This document shows, piece after piece, positions 9,361 through 17,174 of a stretch of DNA of 64,000 nt; within the stretch, counting starts at the first letter, position 1; each line of letters begins with the position of its first letter. Position numbers and translations under genes: made by a program. Under the pieces are notes generated by a model, which did not search any database, was not told the origin of the DNA, and saw only the letters and a list, made by a program, of their open reading frames with translations. The stretch is from NCBI RefSeq assembly GCF_014635345.1, contig NZ_BMCU01000001.1, positions 992,001 through 1,056,000 of the forward strand, read 5' to 3'. Origin of the DNA: Rhodococcoides trifolii (GTDB lineage: Bacteria; Actinomycetota; Actinomycetes; Mycobacteriales; Mycobacteriaceae).

Positions 9361-10127
9361 CGGTTCTCCTCGAGTGCGGTGATGAGCAGGTGGGTGTCGC
9401 CGGTGTCCGGGTGCACCACCGGGGTGGCCTTGACTCCGAACACCTCGGCGAGAACGTCGGGGGACAGTGCGGCATGAGCGGTCGCGGCCGGTCGCGTCGT
9501 GCCGTCGTGCACGACGACGATGCGGTCGCAGTGCGTTCGTGCGAGTGAAAGGTCATGCAGCGCAACGACGACGGTGCGCCCGCTGGAGCGCACCAGGTTC
9601 ATCACCTGCAGCGAGTGCCCCACGTCGAGATGATTGGTGGGTTCGTCGAGCAGCAGGAGACCGGTGTCCTGGATCAGGGCCCGTGCGAGCAGGACCCGAC
9701 GCCGCTCGCCGCCGGACAGCTCGGTGATGCGCCGGTCGGCGAACCCGGCGAGGTCCACGCGCGCCAGTGCGTCTCCGACCGCGCCCGCATCGGACGCTCC
9801 CCAGGGTGGGAGGTACGGCATTCGCCCGAGTGCGACGACGTCTCCTGCGGTCAGATCGGCGTCGGGGTGTTCGTCCTGCGTGAGCAGTGAGACCGACCGG
9901 GCGCGACGACGGACCGGTAGCACGTGGAGATCGTGGCCGTCGATGGTCACCGTCCCGTCGACGGGACGGGTCAGGCCCGCGAGAGTGCGCAACAGCGTCG
10001 ACTTTCCGCTGCCGTTCGGGCCGACGATGCCGAGCACCTCACCGTCCGTCGTCGCCAGGTCGACGTTCCGCAGGACGGTCCGGCGGCCGACGCGGCAGGT
10101 CACCCCGGTCGCCACCAAGTTCGTCAC
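9357..10127 (-). CDS. ABC importer ATPase, iron-siderophore type
   Basis: The protein is 256 residues from the GTG at 10127. All ABC ATPase motifs are present: Walker A GPNGSGKST, Q-loop in SVSLLTQDE, signature LSGGERRRVLLARAL, Walker B LLLLDEPTNHLD and switch His in VVVALHDLSLA. It is closest in look to FecE/FhuC ATPases, which power uptake by a FecCD permease dimer. The GTG overlaps the permease stop (GTGA) and the stop overlaps the lipoprotein start (ATGA), so the three genes form one coupled operon. Confidence 0.92.
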   Translation of the reverse strand: MTNLVATGVTCRVGRRTVLRNVDLATTDGEVLGIVGPNGSGKSTLLRTLAGLTRPVDGTVTIDGHDLHVLPVRRRARSVSLLTQDEHPDADLTAGDVVALGRMPYLPPWGASDAGAVGDALARVDLAGFADRRITELSGGERRRVLLARALIQDTGLLLLDEPTNHLDVGHSLQVMNLVRSSGRTVVVALHDLSLARTHCDRIVVVHDGTTRPAATAHAALSPDVLAEVFGVKATPVVHPDTGDTHLLITALEENR

Positions 10128-11167
10128 GTCGCCCCGCCGAATCGGTAGCGGCGGCGGCCCATCACCAGAAGGAAGATCGGCGCGCCGATGAGACCGGTGA
10201 GGACGCTGACAGGAATTTCGGCCGGCCGGGCCAGGATTCGCGTCCCGATGTCCACCCACACCAGCAGCAACGCTCCGCAGAGTGCCGCCGTCGGTAGCAG
10301 CACACGGTGTTTGGGCCCGACCAGCAATCGCGCGATGTGGGGGACCACGAGTCCGACGAAACCGATGCCGCCCGACACCGCGACGAGCACCCCGACCAGG
10401 ACCGCCAATAGCAGGAACAAGCCCAGCCGTAGGTAGCGGACCGGGACGCCGAGCGATCCGGCCGTGTCCGGACCGAGCATCAGTGCGTCCAACCACCCCG
10501 ACACGGCGAGCAGGGCGAGTCCGCACACGAGGACCGTGATCGCCGGCAGCAACAGTCGGGTTCGGTCGGCCCCGGCCAGGGATCCGAGCAACCAGAACAG
10601 CACGGATTGCGCTGCCGCCGGGTCGCTGCTGCGGAAGACGAGGTAGCTGCTCAGGGACGAAAATGCCGATCCGAGAACGGTTCCCGTCAGCACGAGGCGT
10701 AACGGAGTCAGACCGCCCTGAGCCAGCGCGACGAGGAGAACCAACGCTCCGGCGCTCAGTGCGCCGACCAGAGCCCCCGCCGACAGGGCCCACACGCCGG
10801 CGGCGGCGAACGCACCCGAGGTCAGCACGGCAGCCGCGCCCACGCCCGCTCCCGACGACACGCCGAGCAGGTACGGGTCTGCAAGTGGATTGCGCACCAG
10901 CGTCTGCATGGCCGCGCCGGCGAGCGCCAGGCCTGCGCCGACGACGACCGCGAGAGCGGTGCGGGGGAGTCGCAGCTCCCAGACGATCGTGTCCAGCGAT
11001 CTCGCGACCGACCCGTCGCCGGTGATGCGGGCGACGAGGACGTCGACCACCGTCGACACAGGAATCGGTTCGGCGCCGAAGGCGGCGCCCAGAACGGCAC
11101 TGGGGATCAGCAGTCCCAGCAGGGACAGCAGAACAACGGGGGCGGGCGGGCGTCGCCCGGCCTTCAC
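10124..11167 (-). CDS. FecCD-family iron transport permease
   Basis: The protein is 347 residues from the GTG at 11167, the usual size for FecCD/BtuC permeases with about ten membrane helices. Family stretches include WELRLPRTALAVVVGAGLAL, GAAMQTLVRNPLADPYLLG, SGAGVGAAAVL and the late FVGLVVPHIARLLVG. An in-frame GTG at 11287 would add 40 polar, Pro/Arg-rich residues and is less likely. The chosen GTG overlaps the stop of a 14-codon frame that has a perfect AGGAGG site, suggesting translational coupling. The protein works with the following ATPase and lipoprotein. Confidence 0.88.
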   Translation of the reverse strand: MKAGRRPPAPVVLLSLLGLLIPSAVLGAAFGAEPIPVSTVVDVLVARITGDGSVARSLDTIVWELRLPRTALAVVVGAGLALAGAAMQTLVRNPLADPYLLGVSSGAGVGAAAVLTSGAFAAAGVWALSAGALVGALSAGALVLLVALAQGGLTPLRLVLTGTVLGSAFSSLSSYLVFRSSDPAAAQSVLFWLLGSLAGADRTRLLLPAITVLVCGLALLAVSGWLDALMLGPDTAGSLGVPVRYLRLGLFLLLAVLVGVLVAVSGGIGFVGLVVPHIARLLVGPKHRVLLPTAALCGALLLVWVDIGTRILARPAEIPVSVLTGLIGAPIFLLVMGRRRYRFGGAT

Positions 11168-11208
11168 CAGGTCGAGTCTGGTGGGCGGGGCGGGGCTGAG
11201 GTGGACAT
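11164..11208 (-). CDS. Putative 14-residue leader peptide upstream of the permease
   Basis: A short frame encodes MSTSAPPRPPDSTW. It has a perfect AGGAGG at 11216-11221, seven bases before its ATG, while the permease GTG has no such site. Its TGA overlaps the permease GTG (GTGA). The arrangement fits a coupling leader. An N-terminus separated from the permease by a frameshift is the other reading, since many actinobacterial permeases begin with a similar Pro-rich stretch. Confidence 0.4.
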   Translation of the reverse strand: MSTSAPPRPPDSTW

Positions 11209-11387
11209 GCGGCGGCCTCCTGGCGGGCGGTTCGCGGCCCGAGATAGGTACGTCGACGACGAGTGAGGTCTGGCTCCCGCTGCCCACCGAAATCGTGGGC
11301 GACGGTCACAGTGGCGCGACCGCTCCGAATTCGCATCGGATTCCCGGCTCGTCGCCCGGAATGCGCACATCGTATCCGTCGGACGAT

Positions 11388-11417
11388 TTGGCGTTCCACC
11401 GGCCTGTTCCCTACACT
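11388..11417 (+). promoter_or_regulatory. Promoter of the rplN operon
   Basis: TTGGCG at 11388-11393 and TACACT at 11412-11417 are separated by 18 bp, a good match to a housekeeping actinobacterial promoter. It would give a leader of about 90 nt before the rplN GTG. The rest of the gene-free stretch 11209-11510 holds the permease ribosome site and a TACGTACGTA palindrome near 11478. I saw no iron box or riboswitch in it. Confidence 0.65.
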
Positions 11418-11510
11418 TGACCGGTTGCCTGTCGCGCGAGCGAGGCAGCAGACCACGCGTATCGGGTCGGTATCCGCTACGTACGTACATCCAGGTCTGA
11501 GGAGATCAGA

Positions 11511-11879
11511 GTGATTCAGCAGGAGTCGCGGGTACGCGTCGCCGACAACACGGGTGCGAAGGAAATTCTGTGCATCCGCGTTCTCGGTGGTTCGTCACGC
11601 CGCTACGCCGGGATCGGCGACGTCATCGTCGGTACCGTCAAGGACGCCATCCCCGGTGGCAACATCAAGAAGGGCGAGGTCGTCAAGGCGGTCATCGTCC
11701 GTACCACCAAGGAGCGTCGCCGTCCGGACGGTTCGTACATCAAGTTCGACGAGAATGCTGCCGTTCTCATCAAGCCTGACAACGATCCCCGCGGTACCCG
11801 CATCTTCGGCCCGGTCGGCCGCGAGCTGCGCGAGAAGAAGTTCATGCGCATCGTGTCGCTTGCTCCGGAGGTGTTGTAA
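11511..11879 (+). CDS. rplN: 50S ribosomal protein L14
   Basis: The 122-residue protein is L14, a subunit-interface protein. It begins [26 protein letters not shown] and continues with the family's [23 protein letters not shown]. It ends with the usual [23 protein letters not shown]. The start is GTG with GAGGAG a few bases upstream. It opens the second ribosomal block (rplN-rplX-rplE-rpsZ) from its own promoter because the S10 block stops 10 kb earlier. The TAA is immediately followed by the rplX ATG. Confidence 0.99.
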   Translation: MIQQESRVRVADNTGAKEILCIRVLGGSSRRYAGIGDVIVGTVKDAIPGGNIKKGEVVKAVIVRTTKERRRPDGSYIKFDENAAVLIKPDNDPRGTRIFGPVGRELREKKFMRIVSLAPEVL

Positions 11880-12197
11880 ATGAAGGTGCACAAGGGCGAC
11901 ACGGTTCTGGTCATCTCCGGTAAGGACAAGGGCGCGAAGGGCAAGGTCATCACGGCCTACCCCGAGACCTCCAAGGTCCTCGTCGAGGGTGTAAACCGCA
12001 TCAAGAAGCACACGGCTGTCTCCGCCAACGAGCGCGGCGCATCCTCGGGCGGCATCGTCACCCAGGAAGCTCCCATCCACGTATCGAACGTGGCCGTGGT
12101 GGATTCCGACGGCAACGCAACCCGCATCGGTTACCGCCGTGACGAAGAGTCCGGCAAGAACGTGCGCATCTCCCGTAAGAGCGGGAAGGACATCTGA
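11880..12197 (+). CDS. rplX: 50S ribosomal protein L24
   Basis: The 105-residue protein is L24, an early assembly protein near the exit tunnel. The KOW motif is at the N-terminus ([23 protein letters not shown]), followed by [11 protein letters not shown] and the [14 protein letters not shown] segment typical of bacterial L24. The length is normal. The ATG follows the rplN stop directly, and the TGA shares one base with the rplE ATG. Confidence 0.99.
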   Translation: MKVHKGDTVLVISGKDKGAKGKVITAYPETSKVLVEGVNRIKKHTAVSANERGASSGGIVTQEAPIHVSNVAVVDSDGNATRIGYRRDEESGKNVRISRKSGKDI

Positions 12198-12778
12198 TGA
12201 CAACCACCGAAGTTTCGAACACCGAAGAAAAGACTGCACCTCGTCTCAAGGCCCGCTACCGCGCCGAGATCAAGGATGCGCTCAACACCGAGTTCGCCTA
12301 CGACAACGTCATGCAGATCCCCGGCGTCGTCAAGGTCGTCGTGAACATGGGCGTCGGCGACGCTGCCCGTGACGCGAAGCTGATCAACGGCGCGGTCGCA
12401 GACCTCGCCGCGATCACCGGCCAGAAGCCGGAAATCCGCAAGGCCCGCAAGTCCATCGCGCAGTTCAAGCTCCGCGAAGGCATGCCCATCGGCGCCCGCG
12501 TCACCCTCCGTGGCGACCGCATGTGGGAGTTCCTCGACCGTCTCGTCTCCATCGCGCTTCCCCGTATCAGGGACTTCCGCGGGTTGTCGGGCACCCAGTT
12601 CGACGGAAACGGCAACTACACGTTCGGCCTCAACGAGCAGTCGATGTTCCACGAGATCGACGTGGACTCCATCGACCGCCCGCGCGGTATGGACATCACC
12701 GTCGTGACCACGGCAACCAACAACGAAGAAGGCCGCGCGTTGCTCAAGCACCTCGGCTTCCCGTTCAAGGAGATCTGA
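12197..12778 (+). CDS. rplE: 50S ribosomal protein L5
   Basis: The 193-residue protein is L5, which contacts 5S rRNA and P-site tRNA. An N-terminal extension of about 12 residues precedes the family core. The core includes [64 protein letters not shown] and the final GFPF. The one-base overlap with rplX suggests coupled translation. rpsZ follows after 4 bp. Confidence 0.99.
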   Translation: MTTTEVSNTEEKTAPRLKARYRAEIKDALNTEFAYDNVMQIPGVVKVVVNMGVGDAARDAKLINGAVADLAAITGQKPEIRKARKSIAQFKLREGMPIGARVTLRGDRMWEFLDRLVSIALPRIRDFRGLSGTQFDGNGNYTFGLNEQSMFHEIDVDSIDRPRGMDITVVTTATNNEEGRALLKHLGFPFKEI

Positions 12779-12782
12779 GCGT

Positions 12783-12968
12783 ATGGCAAAGAAGGCACTG
12801 GTCAACAAGGCCAACAAGAAGCCGAAGTTCGCGGTTCGCGCGTACACGCGCTGCCAGAAGTGCGGCCGTCCGCACGCTGTGTACCGCAAGTTCGGTCTCT
12901 GCCGCATCTGCGTCCGTGAAATGGCGCACCGCGGCGAGCTCCCCGGAGTGCACAAGAGCTCCTGGTGA
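12783..12968 (+). CDS. rpsZ: 30S ribosomal protein S14, zinc-ribbon (type Z)
   Basis: The 61-residue protein is the zinc-binding form of S14. Four cysteines make two CxxC pairs (CQKCGRPH and CRICVREM), and the protein ends GVHKSSW. Actinobacteria often carry a second, zinc-free S14 elsewhere under zinc control; none is in this window. It is the last gene of the rplN block and is followed by a 17-bp terminator stem, whereas in most genomes rpsH would come next. Confidence 0.99.
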   Translation: MAKKALVNKANKKPKFAVRAYTRCQKCGRPHAVYRKFGLCRICVREMAHRGELPGVHKSSW

Positions 12969-12983
12969 TCTGACACCGTTTTC

Positions 12984-13026
12984 CACGACAGGCCCGAGCC
13001 GGATGGCTCGGGCCTGTCGTGTTTTC
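12984..13026 (+). terminator. Strong intrinsic terminator after rpsZ
   Basis: A perfect 17-bp stem runs from 12984-13000 to 13005-13021 with a GGAT loop and is followed by TTTTC. It ends the rplN-rplX-rplE-rpsZ transcript. Confidence 0.9.
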
Positions 13027-13054
13027 GGGGCAGCATCCGTGCCACGATGGATGT

Positions 13055-13792
13055 GTGACGACGTCCGAAGGATCCCGATCCGACATCGACTTCTACTTCG
13101 ACCCGGTGTGCCCGTTCGCGTGGATGACGAGCAAATGGGTTCGTATCGTGCAGTCGCAGCGTGACTACGCCGTCGAATGGAAGTTCATCTCACTACGGCT
13201 GATCAACTCGCACATCGACTACGACGCTCATTTTCCGCCGGAGTACGAAGCCGGCCACACCGCTGGTCTGCGCCTGTTGCGCGCAGCGGCCAGCGTTCGC
13301 GAAGCGCACGGGTCGGAGGCCGTCGCTCGTCTGTACGCGGCGCTCGGCACACGAATCTTCGACTCCGCGCCGGACCCGGACGAAGACACTGGTTTCCGCG
13401 GCACTGCCGAGTTTCTGGCGCCTGTCCTCGACGAGCTGGGTCTTGCGGACACGCACCTCGCCGCGCTCGACGATTCCGTGTGGGACACCGTGATTCAGGG
13501 CGAGACGGACGCGGCGCTGGCGTTGACCGGCAAGGACGTCGGGACGCCGATTCTGCACTTCGAGCCGCCGGAGGGCGTCGCCTTCTTCGGGCCGGTGATT
13601 TCTCGACTGCCGAGCGAGGACGAGGCGGCGCAGCTGTGGGACCACGTCGTCGGACTCGCTCGGTTCTCCGGGTTCGCCGAGCTCAAGCGCAGTCTCCGGG
13701 AACAGCCGCAATTGGTCGGGTTCGGTGTCGCCGACGGAGATGTCGGGGCCACCGAGGACTGGCACGGCGGCAGTCGGCGCCAGAAGAAGTAG
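13055..13792 (+). CDS. DsbA-family thioredoxin-fold protein, Rv2466c-like
   Basis: The protein is about 245 residues from the GTG at 13055. It matches the look of Rv2466c, a mycothiol-dependent reductase of the DsbA family. Shared features are the start FYFDPVCPFAWMTSKWV, the helical middle with AHGSEAVARLYAALG, and the cis-Pro region DVGTPILHFE followed by GVAFFGPVISRLP. The active-site motif here is CPFA, where Rv2466c has CPWC, so only the first cysteine remains. That suits a monothiol or mycothiol-linked reaction better than disulfide exchange. It is transcribed alone, after the rpsZ terminator. Confidence 0.82.
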   Translation: MTTSEGSRSDIDFYFDPVCPFAWMTSKWVRIVQSQRDYAVEWKFISLRLINSHIDYDAHFPPEYEAGHTAGLRLLRAAASVREAHGSEAVARLYAALGTRIFDSAPDPDEDTGFRGTAEFLAPVLDELGLADTHLAALDDSVWDTVIQGETDAALALTGKDVGTPILHFEPPEGVAFFGPVISRLPSEDEAAQLWDHVVGLARFSGFAELKRSLREQPQLVGFGVADGDVGATEDWHGGSRRQKK

Positions 13793-13850
13793 CGCGATTC
13801 GCCGTCCAGTTCGTCCGACATCTACGTTCTGCCGGGTTTAGTGTCCTTGC

Positions 13851-15356
13851 ATGACGGATGTTGCGAGCGAGAAGAAGACCGAGTCGCCCGAACTGAAGCG
13901 GGTGCTGGGCCCCGGTTTGCTGCTTCTGTTCATCGTCGGCGACATCCTCGGCGCGGGAGTGTATGCCGTCACGGGCCAGATGATCGAGAACGTCGGCGGA
14001 ATGGCGTGGCTTCCGTTCATTCTTGCGTTCGTCGTCGCAACGCTCACCGCGTTCTCCTATCTGGAGTTGGTGACTAAATATCCGCAGGCGGCAGGCGCTG
14101 CTCTCTACACACACAAAGCGTTCGGCATCCATTTCGCGACGTTCATCGTCGCCTTCGCCGTGATCTGTTCCGGCATCACCAGTGCCTCGACGTCGTCGAA
14201 CGTCGTCGCCGGCAACCTGCTGGCCGGTTTGCACGAAACCTTCTCCAGCGCAGACGGACTCGGCTGGTTCGATGTCCCGACGGGTGACACCGCTCAGCTC
14301 GTCGTCGCACTTGCGTTCATGCTGCTCCTCGCCGGCATCAACCTGCGCGGCGTCGGCGAATCGGTCAAGTTCAACGTGGTGCTCACCATCATCGAGATGA
14401 CGGCGCTGGCCATTGTCATCGCGATCGGATTCGTTGCCGTGGGTGGCGGAAGCGCCGAGGGCGACATCGCCAATCTCGTCGTCTTCGAGGATCCGAACGA
14501 AAAGGGTTGGTTCCTGGCGGTCACGATCGCCACCACCATTGCCTTCTTCGCGATGGTGGGCTTCGAGGACTCGGTCAACATGGTCGAGGAGACGAAGGAA
14601 CCGCAGAAGATCTTCCCGAAGATCATGCTGTCGGGCCTCGGCATCGCGTGTCTGATCTACGTGCTCGTCGTGGTCGCGGTCATCGCGGTGCTGCCGCTGA
14701 ACTACGACTCCGGCAGCGAAGGCATCCTGCTCCATGTCGTGCGAACCGGCGCGCCGAGCCTGCCGATCGACGAAATCTTCCCGTACCTCACCGTCTTCGC
14801 CGTCGCGAACACCGCGTTGATCAACATGCTCATGGCCAGTCGCCTCATCTACGGTCTCGCCCGCCAGCGGGTGCTGCCGCCGGTCCTCGGGTCGGTGTTG
14901 CCGAAGCGCCGATCGCCTTGGGCCGCAATCGCATTCACGACGGTCATGGCTCTGGTCCTCATCGTGGTCGTCAACCAGCTCTCCGGAAACACGGTCGTCG
15001 GTGCGCTGTCCGGCACCACCGGCCTGCTGCTGCTCGGCGTGTTCGCGGTGGTCAACGTCGCCTGTCTGGTGCTGAAGCGACGAAACGACAAAGTGTTCTT
15101 CCGCGCACCCGTGTGGGTTCCCGTCGCCGGAACCGTGCTGTGTCTGTTTCTCGTCGGCCCGTGGGCGCGGACGTCGTCGCAGATGATCCAGTACAAGATC
15201 GCCGGAATTATGCTGCTCCTCGGCGTCGTGCTGTGGGCCATCACCTACGTCATCAACAAGCGCAGCGGGAACGGGAGCGACTTCGACGTCGAGAAGCTGA
15301 CGGACGACGACGCGAACCTGGGAGACCGGGTGCGGGATCGGGGCGAGCCGCTCTGA
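13851..15356 (+). CDS. APC-family amino-acid/polyamine permease
   Basis: The 501-residue membrane protein has about twelve hydrophobic helices. The N-terminal helix reads GPGLLLLFIVGDILGAGVYA, the consensus substrate-binding helix of the APC superfamily with its GAG-like break. Other family features are LVTKYPQAAGAALYTHKAFG and a conserved FFAMVGFEDSVNMVEETK segment. The C-terminus is a charged cytoplasmic tail of about 35 residues. The substrate cannot be told from sequence; a cationic amino acid or amine is the common case. It lies between two ribosomal blocks but has no visible functional link to them. Confidence 0.88.
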   Translation: MTDVASEKKTESPELKRVLGPGLLLLFIVGDILGAGVYAVTGQMIENVGGMAWLPFILAFVVATLTAFSYLELVTKYPQAAGAALYTHKAFGIHFATFIVAFAVICSGITSASTSSNVVAGNLLAGLHETFSSADGLGWFDVPTGDTAQLVVALAFMLLLAGINLRGVGESVKFNVVLTIIEMTALAIVIAIGFVAVGGGSAEGDIANLVVFEDPNEKGWFLAVTIATTIAFFAMVGFEDSVNMVEETKEPQKIFPKIMLSGLGIACLIYVLVVVAVIAVLPLNYDSGSEGILLHVVRTGAPSLPIDEIFPYLTVFAVANTALINMLMASRLIYGLARQRVLPPVLGSVLPKRRSPWAAIAFTTVMALVLIVVVNQLSGNTVVGALSGTTGLLLLGVFAVVNVACLVLKRRNDKVFFRAPVWVPVAGTVLCLFLVGPWARTSSQMIQYKIAGIMLLLGVVLWAITYVINKRSGNGSDFDVEKLTDDDANLGDRVRDRGEPL

Positions 15357-15367
15357 TAGGCCGGGTA

Positions 15368-15406
15368 GTGCAGGATTTGTCTCGCTGAGCGGGATAAATC
15401 CTGCAC
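15368..15406. repeat. 14-bp inverted repeat downstream of the permease
   Basis: Arms GTGCAGGATTTGTC (15368-15381) and GATAAATCCTGCAC (15393-15406) pair over 14 positions with one G-T, around an 11-nt loop. No T-run follows on either strand, so it is an atypical terminator or a protein-binding site. Confidence 0.6.
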
Positions 15407-15512
15407 AATCGCGGGTCCGCGCACAACTGGGCAGGTTCCAGCAGTTCTCACAGGTTGTAACCAGTGCGGCTTGCTCGAAGGTGCGCAGTCGCCGGCGACC
15501 AGCGGCCGCGAT

Positions 15513-15541
15513 TTGGTCCTCACCAGCCGATTGCCTACACT
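15513..15541 (+). promoter_or_regulatory. Promoter of the rpsH operon
   Basis: TTGGTC (15513-15518) and TACACT (15536-15541) are 17 bp apart. The surroundings are close to those of the rplN promoter: both have CGATTTGG at the -35 region, CTACACTT at -10 and CGGTTGC just downstream. The predicted leader to rpsH is about 235 nt. The gene-free stretch 15357-15783 holds this promoter, the inverted repeat at 15368 and a leader hairpin at 15651. Confidence 0.65.
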
Positions 15542-15650
15542 TACACGGTTGCTCGGGTTCCGTCGTGCCTGCACACGGCCCCGCGCACTCCAGACGGTAG
15601 AGGTTCACCAGCTTGTCAGTGCAGTCGATGCACTCGCAGGAGCTACCACC

Positions 15651-15674
15651 CCTGACCGGCAACAGTCGGTCAGG
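15651..15674 (+). promoter_or_regulatory. Hairpin in the rpsH 5' leader
   Basis: CCTGACCG (15651-15658) and CGGTCAGG (15667-15674) form an 8-bp perfect stem with an 8-nt loop inside the predicted long leader of rpsH. It could be part of a ribosomal-protein autoregulatory site, but no known S8 site shape was recognised. Confidence 0.35.
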
Positions 15675-15783
15675 ACAAGTTACTTCGCTGTAGGCCCACG
15701 ATGTGACGAACGAGGCCCCGTAGGGGAACCGGTCCGCGCGTGTTGCATGGGAACCGCTGCGAGAAAGGGCCATGAACTCTGTC

Positions 15784-16182
15784 ATGACCATGACCGACCC
15801 GATCGCAGACTTCTTGACACGTCTGCGCAACGCCAACTCGGCGTACCACGACGAGGTGAAGCTTCCCCATTCGAAGATCAAGGCGAACATCGCCGAGATC
15901 CTCAAGCGTGAGGGCTACATCTCCGAGTACCGCACCGAGGACGCCGAGGTGGGCAAGACCCTCATCGTCGACCTCAAGTACGGACCCAGCCGCGAGCGCA
16001 GCCTCGCCGGGATCCGCCGGGTGTCCAAGCCCGGTCTGCGTGTGTACGCAAAATCCACCAATCTGCCCAAGGTCCTCGGCGGGCTGGGCGTGGCGATCAT
16101 CTCCACGTCCACCGGCTTGCTCACCGATCGTCAAGCTGCTCAGCAGCGCGTCGGTGGCGAAGTCCTCGCGTACGTCTGGTAA
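15784..16182 (+). CDS. rpsH: 30S ribosomal protein S8
   Basis: The 132-residue protein is S8, a primary 16S rRNA binder. It begins [20 protein letters not shown] as in mycobacteria and has [20 protein letters not shown], the [13 protein letters not shown] segment and the [17 protein letters not shown] ending. The in-frame ATG at 15772 has AAAGGG only two bases upstream; ATG 15784 gives the family N-terminus and was preferred, though a four-residue longer form is possible. It opens the third ribosomal block. Confidence 0.97.
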   Translation: MTMTDPIADFLTRLRNANSAYHDEVKLPHSKIKANIAEILKREGYISEYRTEDAEVGKTLIVDLKYGPSRERSLAGIRRVSKPGLRVYAKSTNLPKVLGGLGVAIISTSTGLLTDRQAAQQRVGGEVLAYVW

Positions 16183-16196
16183 GGGAGCCAACCACT

Positions 16197-16736
16197 ATGT
16201 CGCGTATCGGAAAGCTGCCCGTGCCGGTTCCCGCGGGCGTCGATGTTGCCATCGACGGCCAGGACGTCACGGTCAAGGGCCCCAAGGGCTCACTGAATCT
16301 CACCATTGCCGAGCCCATCACCGTCGCCAAGAACGACGACGGCACGATCTCGGTCAGCCGGCCCGACGACGAACGTCGTAGCCGCTCACTGCACGGACTG
16401 TCGCGCACCCTCGTCGCGAACCTCATCACGGGTGTCACCACCGGTTACACCACCAAGATGGAGATTCACGGCGTCGGCTATCGCGTGGCGTTGAAGGGAA
16501 GCGACCTCGAGTTCGCTCTCGGATACAGCCACCCGGTGCCGATCACGGCGCCCGACGGCATCACCTTCACGGTCGAGACCCCCACCCGCTTCACGGTGTC
16601 GGGCATCGACAAGCAGAAGGTCGGACAGATCTCCGCCAACATCCGTCGCTTGCGTCGTCCGGACCCGTACAAGGGCAAGGGCGTTCGCTACGAGGGTGAG
16701 CAGATCCGCCGCAAGGTCGGAAAGACAGGTAAGTGA
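16197..16736 (+). CDS. rplF: 50S ribosomal protein L6
   Basis: The 179-residue protein is L6, near the factor-binding site. It starts [20 protein letters not shown] and carries the duplicated L6 fold with [11 protein letters not shown] in the first half. The C-terminal signature is [25 protein letters not shown]. The length is standard. A GGGAGCC site precedes the ATG. The TGA overlaps the rplR start. Confidence 0.99.
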   Translation: MSRIGKLPVPVPAGVDVAIDGQDVTVKGPKGSLNLTIAEPITVAKNDDGTISVSRPDDERRSRSLHGLSRTLVANLITGVTTGYTTKMEIHGVGYRVALKGSDLEFALGYSHPVPITAPDGITFTVETPTRFTVSGIDKQKVGQISANIRRLRRPDPYKGKGVRYEGEQIRRKVGKTGK

Positions 16737-17143
16737 TGAGCAATCCCGAAACCACCCAGAAGAAGCGCATCCCACTGGGCAAGGACGTATCCACCCGTCG
16801 TCGCCTGTCGAAGACGCGTCGCCACTTCCGCCTGCGCAAGAAGGTCTCCGGCACGCCGGATCGGCCTCGGCTGGTCGTCAACCGGTCCTCGCGTCACCTG
16901 CATGTGCAGTTGATCGACGACCTGGCCGGCCACACGCTGGCGTCGGCGTCGAGCATCGAAGCCGATGTTCGCGCCCTCGAGGGCGACAAGAAGGCGCGCG
17001 GCGCCAAGGTCGGCGCACTCATCGCCGAGCGTGCCAAGGCAGCCGGCGTGGAAGCTGTGGTCTTCGACCGCGGCGGCCAGAAGTACGCCGGACGCATCGC
17101 GGCCCTCGCCGATGCGGCTCGCGAAGGTGGGCTCAAATTCTGA
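16736..17143 (+). CDS. rplR: 50S ribosomal protein L18
   Basis: The protein is 135 residues from the ATG at 16736; a GTG at 16733 would add one residue. L18 binds 5S rRNA. An N-terminal basic extension (about 25 residues with KKR and RRR runs) leads to [59 protein letters not shown] and the final GGLKF. It overlaps the rplF stop and is followed by a 31-bp gap containing the rpsE ribosome site. Confidence 0.98.
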   Translation: MSNPETTQKKRIPLGKDVSTRRRLSKTRRHFRLRKKVSGTPDRPRLVVNRSSRHLHVQLIDDLAGHTLASASSIEADVRALEGDKKARGAKVGALIAERAKAAGVEAVVFDRGGQKYAGRIAALADAAREGGLKF

Positions 17144-17174
17144 TGACCACACATACCAACGGAAGGACAGCCTG

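Noticed and set aside
11209-11387. Iron box or cobalamin riboswitch before the ABC importer
   Set aside because: No 19-bp iron-box-like dyad and no B12-box sequence were seen in the upstream region.
15629-15694. 21-codon frame in the rpsH leader
   Set aside because: No ribosome site before its ATG and no recognisable product; it spans the leader hairpin by chance.
13683-15905. 740-codon minus-strand frame opposite the permease and rpsH start
   Set aside because: It is antisense to two clear genes, has low-complexity His/Asp/Glu-rich translation and no ribosome site.
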